DNA of 39,100 nt from a virus (IMGVR_UViG_3300040801_004087:1-39100); one strand, 5' to 3'. Counted from the first letter of the stretch, positions 29,139 to 38,660 are shown. Program-made: numbers and translations. The notes: generated by a model from the letters alone, not told the origin.

Positions 29139-32055
29139 TGGGGGCGTTGACCCGGTGACCGACCTGAACCTCAAACTGCGGCTGACCGCCGACGGTCTGT
29201 CGATCGTCGGCCAGCAGGTGCGCCAGACGGCGGATGAGGTCGAGGGCCTCGGTACCTCCGGCGCCCAGGCGTCGTCCGGCCTGTCGCAGGCGGGCCGCGA
29301 AGCGAAAGAGACCAGCCAGGCCGCGACCGGGCTCAGCCAGACCTCGGCGCAGGCGGCGCGGCGGCAGAAGGAACTCGACCAGGCCGCGCGGCAGGCGGCA
29401 GGGGCGATGGGGGCGCTCGATGCCAGCTCCGGCGCGGCAAGCCGGGCAATGGTCGACCAGGCCGCGCTTGCAGACTCGCTCGGCCGGTCCATCCAAGGCC
29501 TCGGCCGGCCGATGAACGCCGTGACGCTGAGCGGCCGAAATCAGCAGGCGATGATGCAGAACCTGTCGTTCCAGATTCAGGACGTCACCCAGCAGTTCGC
29601 GCTCGGCGTCAATCCGATGACGATCTTCGCGCAGCAGGGCGGACAGGTTGCCTACGCGCTGCAGGGTGTGAACGGGCGCGTGGGACAGGTCGCGGCCGCC
29701 CTCTCCGGTCCCTACGGCGCGGCAGCCCTTGGCGCGGTGACGATCACGGCGGCGATCGCAACGTCGCTCTGGCAGTCTGCCGAGGCGGCCGAAGCCGCCG
29801 AGGATGCAACCGAGGACCTGACCGAGGCGCAGGTCGAGCTAAAGCGCATCCAGGAGGGCACGCTGCTGTCCCGCCGCGAGCTGATCCTGCTGGCGATCAA
29901 CCAGGCGCGCGCGGACCTCGAAGCGGCGGCCGCCACCCGCGCGCGGGCAAAGGCGCTGATCGAGCAGCTGCGCGCCGAACGGCAGCTGGCGCGCCTCGTC
30001 GGCGGCGAAGCGGGCGCGGCCGTCGGCAACATCATCGGCGGCGACATTCGCGCGGCGGAGGGCCGCATTGATGCCGCCGCCGCGGACGCCGCGCAGATCG
30101 AGCAGGCGCTGCAAAAGGCCTACAACGAGCTGTTCGCCAGCTTCGATCTGCCGTCACTCTCTGAGTTGTTCGCGGGCATCCCTGAAGACGTCGAAGAGAT
30201 CACGGGCGAAACGAATGAGCTGAAGGACGCAACTGCGGGTGTCGAGGCTGCCTGGCAGCGGACGATGCAGCAGATCGAGCGGATCGCGGACAGCGAAATC
30301 GCGGCGGTGACCCGTGAGGTCAACCAGCTCGAAGCCGCCTACGATCCACTTGCCGCAGCAGCTAGAAACTACGCCGACGAGCTTGACCGGATCGCGGCGT
30401 TCGAGGTGTCGAACCGGATCTCCGCCGCGCAGGCCGGGCGGTACCGGGAAGGGGCTGCGCGGGCGAATTCTGCGGCGATCTCCGCTGCGCTTGCACGCGA
30501 CTTCCCGGAGATCTTCGAGGATAATGGCGAGCGCGCCGGACAGGCGTTCGCGCGGGAGGCGCTGGCGCGCGCCGAAGCGATCGGCCAGCTGATCGGCGGC
30601 GAAGCGGGCGCGGCGATCACGACCGCTGTCGGAATCGTCGAGGGTGCCCAGTCGGGGGACTTCACGGCCATCGGCGGCCGCACGGGCGGGCTCGCGACGA
30701 TCCTGTCCGACGTGTTCGGCGAGAATGGCGACTTCAAGAAGGGACTGGGCGACGTTCTCGGCAACCTTCTTCCCGATGACCTCAAGCTCGGCGAGTCGAT
30801 CGCGGGCGCACTCAACAAGATCGGGATCGAGGGTTCCCTGGGCGAGATCGGCGGCCGCGCAGCTGGCGGTGCAGCCGTGGGGACACTTTCGAACGGGCTC
30901 CTCGATCTGATCGGCGTCAAGTCGAGCCAGGCGGGCGCACAGATCGGCGGCGCGATCGGCGGGGCCGTGGGCGGGCCGGTCGGCTCGATCGTCGGCTCGC
31001 TTCTCGGCGGTATCAGCGGCGGGCTCCTCTCCGATTCCACCGACGTCGGGGAGGCGACGATCAACCGGATCGGCGGCCCGATCCGGCTGGAGGAGGACAA
31101 TGCCGAGTTCGGCGCGGCGGCGATGAACGTGGCGAATGCCGTCACCGAAGGCGTCGAACGGATCGCCGAGGCGCTCGGCGGCGGCGTCGGGTCCGGCGCG
31201 GCGTCGGTGAGCGTGCGGAACGGCAGCTACCGGCTCGACCGCACCGGCCAGTCGCTCAGTTCGACGAAGAACGGGGCCATCGATTTCGGCCAGGACGCCG
31301 AGGGCCTGCGCGACGCCGCGATCGCCGACCTGATTGCCGACGGCGCGGTCACCGGCCTCTCCGCCGCCGTCGAACGCGCGCTCCGCTCCTCTCCGGATCT
31401 TGAAGAGGCGCTGGCCGAGGCGCTGAAGGTCAAGGCGCTTGAAGACGAGCTGAACGCGGCTTTCAATCCGTTTGTCGCGGCCACACGCGAGTTTGAGGCG
31501 CAGGCCGCCGAGCGCGTCCGGATCGCGCGCGAATACGGTTTCGACGTCGTCGAGATCGAGCGGCGGAATGCGGAGGACCGGGAGGCGCTGACCCGCGAGC
31601 TGCTGAGCAACCAGGTCGGCGCGCTCCAGTCCTTCCTCGACGATCTGGAATTCGGCAGCCTGTCGGAAGGGTCGGCGAGCGACCGGCTCGGCCGCCTGCG
31701 CGGCGAGATCGACGATCTGCGGGACGGGCTCGATCCCGGCGACGCCGAAGCGAACAACCGCCTCGCGGGCCTACTGCGCGAATTCGTCACCCTGTCGGAG
31801 GACTCGGGCGGCACGGCGGGCAATTTCGCCGCCGACCGTGCCTTCGCCCGCGCGGCCGCGTCCGAGGTCGTCTCGGACGCTGAGCGCCAGCTGGCCGAAA
31901 GCCAGAAACAGACCGCGCAGCTCGACGAGTTGAACGACCAGGTGTCCGAACTGTCGGCGACGATGGACGCGGTGCGCCGTGCGGTCGAAGCGGGTGGTTT
32001 CGGTGGCGGCGGCTTTGGCGGTGGTGAGTTCGCCTACCGGATTCAGGCCCGCTGA
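29131..32055 (+). CDS. Tape measure protein
   Basis: This 974-aa protein sets tail length and helps DNA passage. It is mostly helical with Ala/Gln-rich heptads in the first 110 residues, a hydrophobic segment near 190-215 (ALGAVTITAAIATSLW), and a Gly-rich hydrophobic stretch near 600-632 (IGGAIGGAVGGPVGSIVGSL). By the usual 0.15 nm per residue, the tail would be about 145 nm. The start is GTG 29131 overlapping the T stop; GTG 29155 is an alternative. The stop overlaps the next start as TGATG. Confidence 0.9.
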   Translation: MGSGGVDPVTDLNLKLRLTADGLSIVGQQVRQTADEVEGLGTSGAQASSGLSQAGREAKETSQAATGLSQTSAQAARRQKELDQAARQAAGAMGALDASSGAASRAMVDQAALADSLGRSIQGLGRPMNAVTLSGRNQQAMMQNLSFQIQDVTQQFALGVNPMTIFAQQGGQVAYALQGVNGRVGQVAAALSGPYGAAALGAVTITAAIATSLWQSAEAAEAAEDATEDLTEAQVELKRIQEGTLLSRRELILLAINQARADLEAAAATRARAKALIEQLRAERQLARLVGGEAGAAVGNIIGGDIRAAEGRIDAAAADAAQIEQALQKAYNELFASFDLPSLSELFAGIPEDVEEITGETNELKDATAGVEAAWQRTMQQIERIADSEIAAVTREVNQLEAAYDPLAAAARNYADELDRIAAFEVSNRISAAQAGRYREGAARANSAAISAALARDFPEIFEDNGERAGQAFAREALARAEAIGQLIGGEAGAAITTAVGIVEGAQSGDFTAIGGRTGGLATILSDVFGENGDFKKGLGDVLGNLLPDDLKLGESIAGALNKIGIEGSLGEIGGRAAGGAAVGTLSNGLLDLIGVKSSQAGAQIGGAIGGAVGGPVGSIVGSLLGGISGGLLSDSTDVGEATINRIGGPIRLEEDNAEFGAAAMNVANAVTEGVERIAEALGGGVGSGAASVSVRNGSYRLDRTGQSLSSTKNGAIDFGQDAEGLRDAAIADLIADGAVTGLSAAVERALRSSPDLEEALAEALKVKALEDELNAAFNPFVAATREFEAQAAERVRIAREYGFDVVEIERRNAEDREALTRELLSNQVGALQSFLDDLEFGSLSEGSASDRLGRLRGEIDDLRDGLDPGDAEANNRLAGLLREFVTLSEDSGGTAGNFAADRAFARAAASEVVSDAERQLAESQKQTAQLDELNDQVSELSATMDAVRRAVEAGGFGGGGFGGGEFAYRIQAR

Positions 32056-34922
32056 TGAGCGCGGCCTTCGTCCTCCTCACGGTGAAACCGCGCGACCCGG
32101 CGACGGGCGCGCCGCAGACGCTGCTGCTGGCGGGCGGCGGCGGTGCGGGCGAGGCTTATCCGGCGGGGTTCTGGGGCGGCCTTGCCGACGTGCCGCCGGT
32201 TGGCTCGGCGCTGGCGATCGATGCGGCAACGCTCGGCGGCCAGATTGCCCCGCGCCAGGCGCAGATCGTCTGGCATCCGAACGAGGCGGCGCGCCTCGCC
32301 CTGGCTCGCTCGCTCTACTGGCCGGGCGCCGAAGCGGTCCTCGAACGCATTGAGGACGGCGCGCGCGCCGCTGTCCTGACCGGCCGCGTGACCGCCGAAG
32401 CCTGGCAGGAGGAGCGGCTGACCCTGACGGTCGTCGATGCCGGCGCGGATCTGGGCGGCGTGTTCCTGTCCGGCAGTTTCGCCGGTACGGGCGGGCTCGA
32501 GGGCGACGAGAATGCCGAGGGGCGCCTCAAGCGCCGCAGCTTCGGCCGCTGCGAGAATGTCGAGCTCTTGCCGCTCCTCGCGGCGGACAACATCTTCGAG
32601 GCGGGCGATCCCGGCGAAGCGCTGCAGGCGTTCACCGAGATCCGCGACAAGGGTTTTCCGGCCGACCCGGCCAAGGTGAAAGCCGTCGCCTGGGCGGGGA
32701 CCTCTGCGGCGACGCTTGCCGCGCTGCAGGCGGTCCAACTCGGGGAGGGCGAAACCTTCCTCGCTGCCGCCGCGCCCTCGATCGCCTGTGTGAAGTGGTG
32801 GACGCGCCCCTCCGGCCCGCTGACGGCGACGATCGAGGGCGAGATCGGCGGACCGGGCGGTTCGGACTACGCGGACACGGCCGCCGGCATCGCCGCGCAG
32901 CTGGTCGGCGAAGCGGGCGGGCCTGCCCTTGCAGCGGGGACCGTAGCGGCAGCGGAAACGGCGAGGCCCGGTCTCGCCGGGCTCCACGTCGGTTCGGCGG
33001 CGCGCACGAACGAGATCCTGCAGACGCTGCTGTCCGGCGTGTCGCTCTACTGGCTGGTGAACCCCGCAGGCGAGATCAAGATCGGCGCCTGGGACTTCGG
33101 CGCTCCGGTCGCTGCCCTGACCTCCGAAGGGTTCGCGCGGGCCGCGCCGCTGCCGCCCGTCGCCGCCGTCGAGCTCGGCTACCGCACCAACTACCGGGTC
33201 CACGACGCGGGCGAAGTCGCCGATTCGAGCGCGCAGCGGATCACTGGCCCCTGGGATCCGGCGCGCACCTACCGCTACGGCGATCTCGCGTCAGAGGGCG
33301 GGACCCTGTTCGAATACTTCAATGCCAACCCGGCGAGCGGCGTGACGACGGACACCGTCACGCACTGGCGCGCCGTTCTGCTGACCGAAGCGGGCCTCAG
33401 TTTTCGCGGGACCTGGTCGGGCGCGAATGTCAGCTACCTTGCGGGCGATCTGGTGAACCACGACAATGCAGCGTGGGCGTCGCTGCAGGACCACGTCTCC
33501 GGGCCGTCGCTGGCTCCCGGCACGCCAAACGGCGCCAGCTTCTGGGAGAAGGTGCTGGACGGTGGGGTAACGCCGCTGAGGACGACGGCGACGGTGCCGG
33601 TGTTCAGTCTGACGCGGAACGTTGACGGTACGATCAACGAAACGCTGCCGCTGGACACGATCCTGACCGTTACGCAGGGCCAGACGAACGTAACCTCCGG
33701 CGCGGTATTCCAGATCGTCGAAGAGCGGTTCTGCGACGTGACGCCGGTGGGGCTGTCCGCCTTCCGGCTGAACAGCGTGGCGGCCGGCGTTACCGGTGCC
33801 AGCTTTACGATCAACGTCGCGTCGGCGGGTCTGCAGGATCGGATCACGGTCGCGGTGGTCATCGCCAACGACGGCGCGAAGGGCGCCGACGGGGTAAGCC
33901 CGCTGCAGATCACGACACCGCTCGTCCGAATCCCGTGCGCGGCGGACGGAACGCCGATCGGCAGCGGTCCCTGGACTGGTGCCGTCACCGTGCACGCTGG
34001 AAGCATCGATGTATCGAGCCAGGCAACGGTTCAGATAACGGGAACGACCGGCGTCCTTGGGCAGGACGTCGGCGTCGCCGCCCAGACGGTCGCGATCTAC
34101 AATCCGCAGGCCGACGGCGGGTTCGTGCGGCTGAACGTGACCGTGGGCGACATCACGACCGCCCACACCCTCGACTTCCAGAAACAGAGGCCGGGCGAGG
34201 ACGGCATCGATGGCCCGAACGTCATTGTCGATCCGCCCGCCACCGTGCTTCATCTCGACGAGGAAGGCAACGTGATGGGCGCGCCGCAGCGAGTGCGGCT
34301 GAGGGCCTACCGCGACGGGCTTTCGAAGCCGATCACGGGCGTTTCCAGCGTCATTCACGGCGGCGGTTACGCCACGGCTGCGGCGGACGGCACCGACATC
34401 GTCGTGTCGGCAAGCGGGCCGCCCGGCGGTCCGGTGACGGCGAATGTCGCCTTTGACGGGATCAGCCAGCAGATCGGCTTCAAGGTCGAGGTCGTGTTCG
34501 ACGGCGTGTCGGGCGGCGAGGACAAGGTTTCCGCCTTCATCGATACCTGTGACACGAACTCGATCTTTTCCGAGGTGGCGCGTGTGTCACTCACAACCGG
34601 TCCCACCGGCAAAGTTTTCGTGAACCTCGTTCACGTTTACGCCTCGACGACCGGGAGCGCCTTCTCTCAGAATGCCAAAGTTCAGTACTCCCTGGCCGGG
34701 GCCAACAGCTGGAACGATTTCGACATCGGTCCGGGATCGGACGACTTTGCGACCGGGCTTCTAGCCTACTCGGACGGGACGGCCGGATTCGTCGAAGGTT
34801 CGGGAGCCGCGAACCTTACTGCGGACACCAGATACGACTTCCGCGCTGAACTCGCCGAGGGGTCGGGCAGCGTCGGCGGCTACACGGCGCGCGGGCGGAT
34901 GATGGTGCGGCGCAATGACTAG
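32055..34922 (+). CDS. Large tail tip / central fibre protein with carbohydrate-binding-like modules
   Basis: This 955-aa protein follows the tape measure and is the likely tail hub or host-recognition protein. The N-terminal 390 residues are a beta-rich hub-like part (PRQAQIVWHPNEAARLALAR, VELGYRTNYRVHD). Then two short modules of the W-x(n)-Y-x-x-G-D type occur: WDPARTYRYGDLASEGGTLF (about 397-416) and WSGANVSYLAGDLVNHDNAA then WASL (about 456-479). These resemble CBM5/12 chitin-binding modules. The remaining part is made of beta sandwich-like repeats. The last domain probably contacts the host surface. Confidence 0.78.
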   Translation: MSAAFVLLTVKPRDPATGAPQTLLLAGGGGAGEAYPAGFWGGLADVPPVGSALAIDAATLGGQIAPRQAQIVWHPNEAARLALARSLYWPGAEAVLERIEDGARAAVLTGRVTAEAWQEERLTLTVVDAGADLGGVFLSGSFAGTGGLEGDENAEGRLKRRSFGRCENVELLPLLAADNIFEAGDPGEALQAFTEIRDKGFPADPAKVKAVAWAGTSAATLAALQAVQLGEGETFLAAAAPSIACVKWWTRPSGPLTATIEGEIGGPGGSDYADTAAGIAAQLVGEAGGPALAAGTVAAAETARPGLAGLHVGSAARTNEILQTLLSGVSLYWLVNPAGEIKIGAWDFGAPVAALTSEGFARAAPLPPVAAVELGYRTNYRVHDAGEVADSSAQRITGPWDPARTYRYGDLASEGGTLFEYFNANPASGVTTDTVTHWRAVLLTEAGLSFRGTWSGANVSYLAGDLVNHDNAAWASLQDHVSGPSLAPGTPNGASFWEKVLDGGVTPLRTTATVPVFSLTRNVDGTINETLPLDTILTVTQGQTNVTSGAVFQIVEERFCDVTPVGLSAFRLNSVAAGVTGASFTINVASAGLQDRITVAVVIANDGAKGADGVSPLQITTPLVRIPCAADGTPIGSGPWTGAVTVHAGSIDVSSQATVQITGTTGVLGQDVGVAAQTVAIYNPQADGGFVRLNVTVGDITTAHTLDFQKQRPGEDGIDGPNVIVDPPATVLHLDEEGNVMGAPQRVRLRAYRDGLSKPITGVSSVIHGGGYATAAADGTDIVVSASGPPGGPVTANVAFDGISQQIGFKVEVVFDGVSGGEDKVSAFIDTCDTNSIFSEVARVSLTTGPTGKVFVNLVHVYASTTGSAFSQNAKVQYSLAGANSWNDFDIGPGSDDFATGLLAYSDGTAGFVEGSGAANLTADTRYDFRAELAEGSGSVGGYTARGRMMVRRND

Positions 34923-35466
34923 GCGCGTTACCCTCCGCCGCGACGACACCGGCGAGCTGCAGCACACCGGCCCGAACCTCGCGCGCATCGATTTCTCGGT
35001 CTGGCGCGTCGTGGGGCCAGTGCCGGAGGGCTTCGACCCAGAGCTGTTCCGCTACGACGCGGAGGCGAATGAGGGCCGCGGCGCGATGGTGCCCGACCCG
35101 GCTGCCTACTGCCGCCGCGCCGAACGCCGCCTGGCAAAGCGCGCGGCGGCGGCGATGGCCGAGATCGAGACGCCGGAGCTGCAGCGGGTGCACGCCGCGA
35201 AACTGGCCGAGGCGGACACGCTCCTCGTTAATCTGAGGGCGGACGTGCCGATCCTTCGCGCAGAGGCAGAGGCAACGGGCAAAGATGTGCAGGCGCTGGC
35301 TCTCTCCGTCAGCATCCGGGCCTGCGCGACGACCCGCGCACTCGCCCGCATCGAGGCGAAACGCGCTCGCGCCAAACGCGCGCTCCGCGCCGCTGCCGCG
35401 GCCGAGGGCACCCGCGCCGCGATGGACGCGGTTCTGACCGATCTGGAGAGGGAGGGCTGGGGATGA
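34915..35466 (+). CDS. Tail-region protein with long helical C terminus
   Basis: This 183-aa protein (RRDDTGELQHTGPNLARIDF then SVWRVVGPVPEGFDPELFRY) has a small beta N terminus and a long Ala/Arg-rich helix over residues 70-180. It overlaps the tail tip gene by 8 nt and couples by ATGA to the next gene. It could be a fibre-associated protein or a chaperone for the tip. No family recognised. Confidence 0.65.
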   Translation: MTRRVTLRRDDTGELQHTGPNLARIDFSVWRVVGPVPEGFDPELFRYDAEANEGRGAMVPDPAAYCRRAERRLAKRAAAAMAEIETPELQRVHAAKLAEADTLLVNLRADVPILRAEAEATGKDVQALALSVSIRACATTRALARIEAKRARAKRALRAAAAAEGTRAAMDAVLTDLEREGWG

Positions 35467-35801
35467 GCCTGACCGGCGAAGACGCCGCCTACCTGCAGCA
35501 GGCCTCGCTGCGCGTGCGCGCGGCCGACGGCACCGTGGCGGCCAATTTCGGCGCCGACGCGGTGACGATCCGCGCGCAGTCGCCGCTGCAGGAGCGGTCC
35601 GACGCGGCGGCGGAGGCGCAGCGCCAGCTCGCCTTTCGCGCCGGGCCGCTGGTGCCCGAGACGCACCGCGTGGCGGGCGAACACGACCAGCTGACCGGCC
35701 GCACCGTGACGATCGACGGCGAGACCTGTTTCGTTACCGGCTGCGCGCCGCAGGCGGGCCGGGCCGTGACGCTGCTGTCCGTTCTCAGGCGGCTGAGCTG
35801 A
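35463..35801 (+). CDS. Small tail-region beta protein
   Basis: In this 112-aa protein, the C-terminal part (LTGRTVTIDGETCFVTGCAP then AVTLLSVLRRLS) looks like a small beta-barrel. The N terminus (AAYLQQASLRVRAADGTVAA) is strand-rich. Located between tail-tip proteins. No certain family. Confidence 0.65.
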   Translation: MSLTGEDAAYLQQASLRVRAADGTVAANFGADAVTIRAQSPLQERSDAAAEAQRQLAFRAGPLVPETHRVAGEHDQLTGRTVTIDGETCFVTGCAPQAGRAVTLLSVLRRLS

Positions 35802-35814
35802 GGGGGCGGGGCGG

Positions 35815-36558
35815 ATGAACCTGATCCTCGTCGAGCCGATGGCGATCGCCGCCGTCAGCGCCAGCGCCGGCACGGGCGCCGCGAACCTCGCGACCCTCGA
35901 TCCGAAGGAGCGCTGGTCGGCGGCCAGCTCCACGAACCCCGTCACCATCGACATCGATCTCGGCATGCCGCGCGCCTTTGACACCGTCGGGTTCGTCGAC
36001 ACGATCTACCTTGCCGGGATCGCGCTCGACGGCGGCGCGGCGCACGACGTGCCGCTGCTGGCGAACACGCCGCTCGGCGTCACCGGCGCGCCGCCGACGG
36101 GCCGCGGTCACTTCGTGAAGCGCCTGCCCGCCGTGACCGTCCAGCAGCACCTGCGCGTCACCTTCACGCCGAGCGGGGCCGTGCCGAGCGCGGGGCGGAT
36201 CATCGTCGGCCGCGCCGTCGAGACGACGCACGATCAGGAATATGACGGCGGCCGCAGGCCCGGATCGACCGGTACGGCAGAGCGCCTGCGCGGCGGCGGG
36301 TTCGGGATCCAGCGCGGCGCCAGCTTCGCCACGGTCAGCTGGACCTGGGGCGACCTGTCCGACGCGGAACTGGCGGCGATCTGGGCCGTCACCCAAGGGG
36401 TCGGCGGCGAACTTCCGCTCCTCGTCGCCGAGAATGCCGAGGCGGACAGCTATTTCGCGCGCGGCGTCTGCTACGGCCGCTTCAGCCGCTTCGAACGCTA
36501 CAACCGCCGCGAAGGCGCGAAGAGCCGCTGGGCCTTCGAGCTGGAACAGTGGGTATGA
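35815..36558 (+). CDS. Distal tail / minor tail protein
   Basis: This 247-aa protein has a galactose-binding-like N-terminal sandwich (ATLDPKERWSAASSTNPVTI then DIDLGMPRAFDTVGFVDTIY), then a region with TWGDLSDAELAAIWAVTQGV near residue 175 and the end YGRFSRFERYNRREGAKSRW. The size and pattern fit minor tail proteins located at the distal end in transposable siphoviruses. Precise role is inferred from position, last gene before the lysis operon. Confidence 0.7.
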   Translation: MNLILVEPMAIAAVSASAGTGAANLATLDPKERWSAASSTNPVTIDIDLGMPRAFDTVGFVDTIYLAGIALDGGAAHDVPLLANTPLGVTGAPPTGRGHFVKRLPAVTVQQHLRVTFTPSGAVPSAGRIIVGRAVETTHDQEYDGGRRPGSTGTAERLRGGGFGIQRGASFATVSWTWGDLSDAELAAIWAVTQGVGGELPLLVAENAEADSYFARGVCYGRFSRFERYNRREGAKSRWAFELEQWV

Positions 36559-36598
36559 GCGTGCGGAGCGCAGCGCCCGTTGTTTCGGTGTCGCCCGC

Positions 36599-36643
36599 GT
36601 CCGCTGGGGGACGGGGGCTGCCCGCGCCCGCCCGCGCTAGTCA
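36599..36643 (+). promoter_or_regulatory. Predicted Mor-dependent late promoter, lysis operon
   Basis: GTCC-GCTGGG-GGAC (36599-36612), then GGGGGCTGCC, 14 nt and CTAGTCA (-10-like TAGTCA at 36638-36643). An 18-bp stretch is identical to the promoter before 19762. The predicted start point is about 36650, two bases before the holin-like ATG at 36652, again without a ribosome-binding site. Confidence 0.65.
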
Positions 36644-36651
36644 CCACCGTC

Positions 36652-36963
36652 ATGAACGCAGCGGCAAGCGAAATCGCGGAGACGACGACCGGGCTGGCGG
36701 GCATCTTCGCCAGCGCGGAGAGCCTTGCCGGCATCGCGCTGTTCAGCCTGCTGTTCGTCACGATCTGCGCGATGGTGCTGGTCGTCATGATCGCCCGGCT
36801 CTGGCGCGCGGCGGCGAAGGATCATCTCGAATCCGCTCGGCTGCTGGCGAGCGAGATCGATGAATCGGACCGCGTTCACTCACAGGGCCTCACCGGACTT
36901 CTGGTCGAGATCAACGGACTGCGAGGCCAGATTCAGGGCCTCACGGACGCCCGGCGTGATTGA
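36652..36963 (+). CDS. Membrane protein of the lysis cassette, holin-like
   Basis: This 103-aa protein has one membrane segment (residues 26-50, LFSLLFVTICAMVLVVMIAR) followed by a coiled coil (LASEIDESDRVHSQGLTGLL). It is the first gene after the third late promoter. With an endolysin 600 bp downstream it may be a holin or a holin-associated protein. The 4-TM protein at 37132 is another holin candidate. The ATG at 36652 has no Shine-Dalgarno sequence. Confidence 0.7.
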   Translation: MNAAASEIAETTTGLAGIFASAESLAGIALFSLLFVTICAMVLVVMIARLWRAAAKDHLESARLLASEIDESDRVHSQGLTGLLVEINGLRGQIQGLTDARRD

Positions 36964-37135
36964 GCGGCTCGGCAAATGGCTGGCGTGCCGGTTCGATGCC
37001 GATTTCGACCGGACGATCTACCGCGAGGCGGCGGAGAACCGGCGGAGGCGCCGCGCGAAGGTGCGCGGGGTGATGGGCGCGACCGGGATCCACCGCGACC
37101 CGGCACTCACGAAGATCCTGGAGCGCTGGGGATGA
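36956..37135 (+). CDS. Small basic protein in the lysis cassette
   Basis: This 59-aa basic protein (VIERLGKWLACRFDADFDRT then IYREAAENRRRRR) starts at GTG 36956 overlapping the preceding stop and ends overlapping the next ATG (ATGA). No membrane segment is evident. It was not recognised; tight coupling supports its expression with the lysis genes. Confidence 0.6.
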   Translation: MIERLGKWLACRFDADFDRTIYREAAENRRRRRAKVRGVMGATGIHRDPALTKILERWG

Positions 37136-37539
37136 TCCCGTTTCTGCTGTTCCTGCAGATGGCCTGCGCGGTCGCGGCGATGTTCGCGGCCTACGGCTTT
37201 CGCGACTTCATCCTGGAGGCGTGGCGCACCGAGGGCTTCGCGGGCATCATTCGCTCGCCCTACGCGCGCCTGTCCGGCCTCCTGATGGCGCTGATCGCGC
37301 ACATGGCCGTCGCCGACCTCCGCGTCCTGTTCGCGCTCGACGCCTACCTCGCCGCGATGGCGGTGATGGACGGGTGGAAGCTGCTGATCGTGGTCGGTCT
37401 CGAGGGCATCGCGTTCCTGATCCTGATCCTCCTCGTCGTTCGGCGGCAGGAGGCAGCCGATAGCGCCGACACCACCAACTACGTGTTCCTGACCGCAGCG
37501 CTCGCCGCCTGCGCCCTTATTGCCGGAGTGACCGCATGA
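37132..37539 (+). CDS. Multi-span membrane protein, holin candidate
   Basis: This 135-aa protein has four likely membrane segments: about residues 2-20 (LLFLQMACAVAAMFAAYGF), 46-68 (LSGLLMALIAHMAVADLRVL), 80-102 (LLIVVGLEGIAFLILILLVV) and 115-133 (FLTAALAACALIAGV). It lies immediately before the endolysin gene with ATGA overlaps on both sides. A holin role is the best guess. Confidence 0.75.
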   Translation: MIPFLLFLQMACAVAAMFAAYGFRDFILEAWRTEGFAGIIRSPYARLSGLLMALIAHMAVADLRVLFALDAYLAAMAVMDGWKLLIVVGLEGIAFLILILLVVRRQEAADSADTTNYVFLTAALAACALIAGVTA

Positions 37540-38087
37540 CCGAGAAAATCGACCGGATGATCGACCGCCTGATCCAGCGGGAAGGCGGCTTCGTCGATCA
37601 TCCCGACGACCCCGGACGCGCCACGAAATACGGCATCACCGAGCGCGTGGCGCGAGAGAATGGCTACGAGGGCGAGATGATCGCGCTACCGCGCAGCTTC
37701 GCCGAGCAGGTGTACCGGAAGCGTTACGTCGCGGACCCCGGTTTCATCAACATCCTGCCCGTCCTGCCACGCGTCGCCGACGAGCTGGTCGACTCCGGCG
37801 TCAACGCGGGACCGGGCAAGGCCGCGCGCTGGCTGCAGGAGGCGCTGAACCTCCTGAACCGGAAGGGCCGCGACTTTGCCGACATCCTCGTCGACGGCCA
37901 GATCGGACCCAAGACAATGAGCGCGCTGACCGCACTCACCGTCCGGCGCGGCAAGGCGGCCGAGGAGCTGCTCGTCCGCACGCTCGATGGCCTCCAGTTC
38001 TGCCACTACCGCCGCATCACGCAGGCGGACCCCGACTTCGAGAGCTTTTTCACGGGCTGGATCGCGCACCGCATCCAGAACGCCTGA
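37536..38087 (+). CDS. Endolysin, glycoside hydrolase family 108 type
   Basis: This 183-aa protein has the GH108 (ZliS-type N-acetylmuramidase) pattern: IQREGGFVDHPDDPGRATKY followed by GIT. The predicted catalytic residue is Glu16 in the REGG motif. The C-terminal half (VDGQIGPKTMSALTALTVRR) corresponds to the associated peptidoglycan-binding part. It would cut the cell wall after holin opening. No signal peptide is seen. It starts with ATGA coupling to the holin candidate. Confidence 0.93.
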   Translation: MTEKIDRMIDRLIQREGGFVDHPDDPGRATKYGITERVARENGYEGEMIALPRSFAEQVYRKRYVADPGFINILPVLPRVADELVDSGVNAGPGKAARWLQEALNLLNRKGRDFADILVDGQIGPKTMSALTALTVRRGKAAEELLVRTLDGLQFCHYRRITQADPDFESFFTGWIAHRIQNA

Positions 38088-38145
38088 CCAGGTCAAATCC
38101 GGGCGCGGCCGGTTCCCGCGACAACGACCACGAGGGAGAAAACCG

Positions 38146-38580
38146 ATGAATCGAGTTCAAGACTGGGGCGGCGATGTGCGCGCCCTGTTCGGCGCGCTGC
38201 TGCTCGCCCTGATGCTGCTGGGGACGACCGCCTGTTCGACGACCAGCGGCGCGCTGGCGCAGGCGGGCGAGATCGCCTCGTCGAACGACCCGCTGCTTGC
38301 CGCGACCGACACGGACGAGCAGATTCTCGCCAACGCGGAGCTCATCCTGGCGAACGCCATTGAGCTGGCCGTCGACGCTGTCGAGAGCGACATCCTCGAC
38401 CCTGACAGCGCGCGCGGCGCGCAGGTGCGGCAGGCGCGGCTAACGGCCTACGGCGCGATTGTGAAGGCGCGCGAGGCGCAGCAAGCCGGCGAGACCCGGT
38501 CGGTAAAGCAGCTGGCTCTCGACGCGCTGACCAGCGCCGAGGCCTTCTCGGTCCTCGTGGGCTCCTTCAACCCCGGATGA
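38146..38580 (+). CDS. Probable lipoprotein of the lysis region (o-spanin-like)
   Basis: This 144-aa protein has a basic start and a hydrophobic segment (LFGALLLALMLLGTTACS) with a Cys after TTA at about residue 30, a reasonable though not ideal lipobox. The mature part is Ala/Asp/Glu-rich and helical. Such lipoproteins after an endolysin often serve as the outer-membrane spanin, or are immunity lipoproteins. Ribosome-binding site GAGGGAG precedes the ATG at 38146. Confidence 0.65.
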   Translation: MNRVQDWGGDVRALFGALLLALMLLGTTACSTTSGALAQAGEIASSNDPLLAATDTDEQILANAELILANAIELAVDAVESDILDPDSARGAQVRQARLTAYGAIVKAREAQQAGETRSVKQLALDALTSAEAFSVLVGSFNPG

Positions 38581-38660
38581 CCGGGCCGAGCAGCGCCGGG
38601 CCGGAACCGGCGCTGCAGCCCGCCTGAACCCCGATTGCAACCCACCGGAAAGGACCCGTC

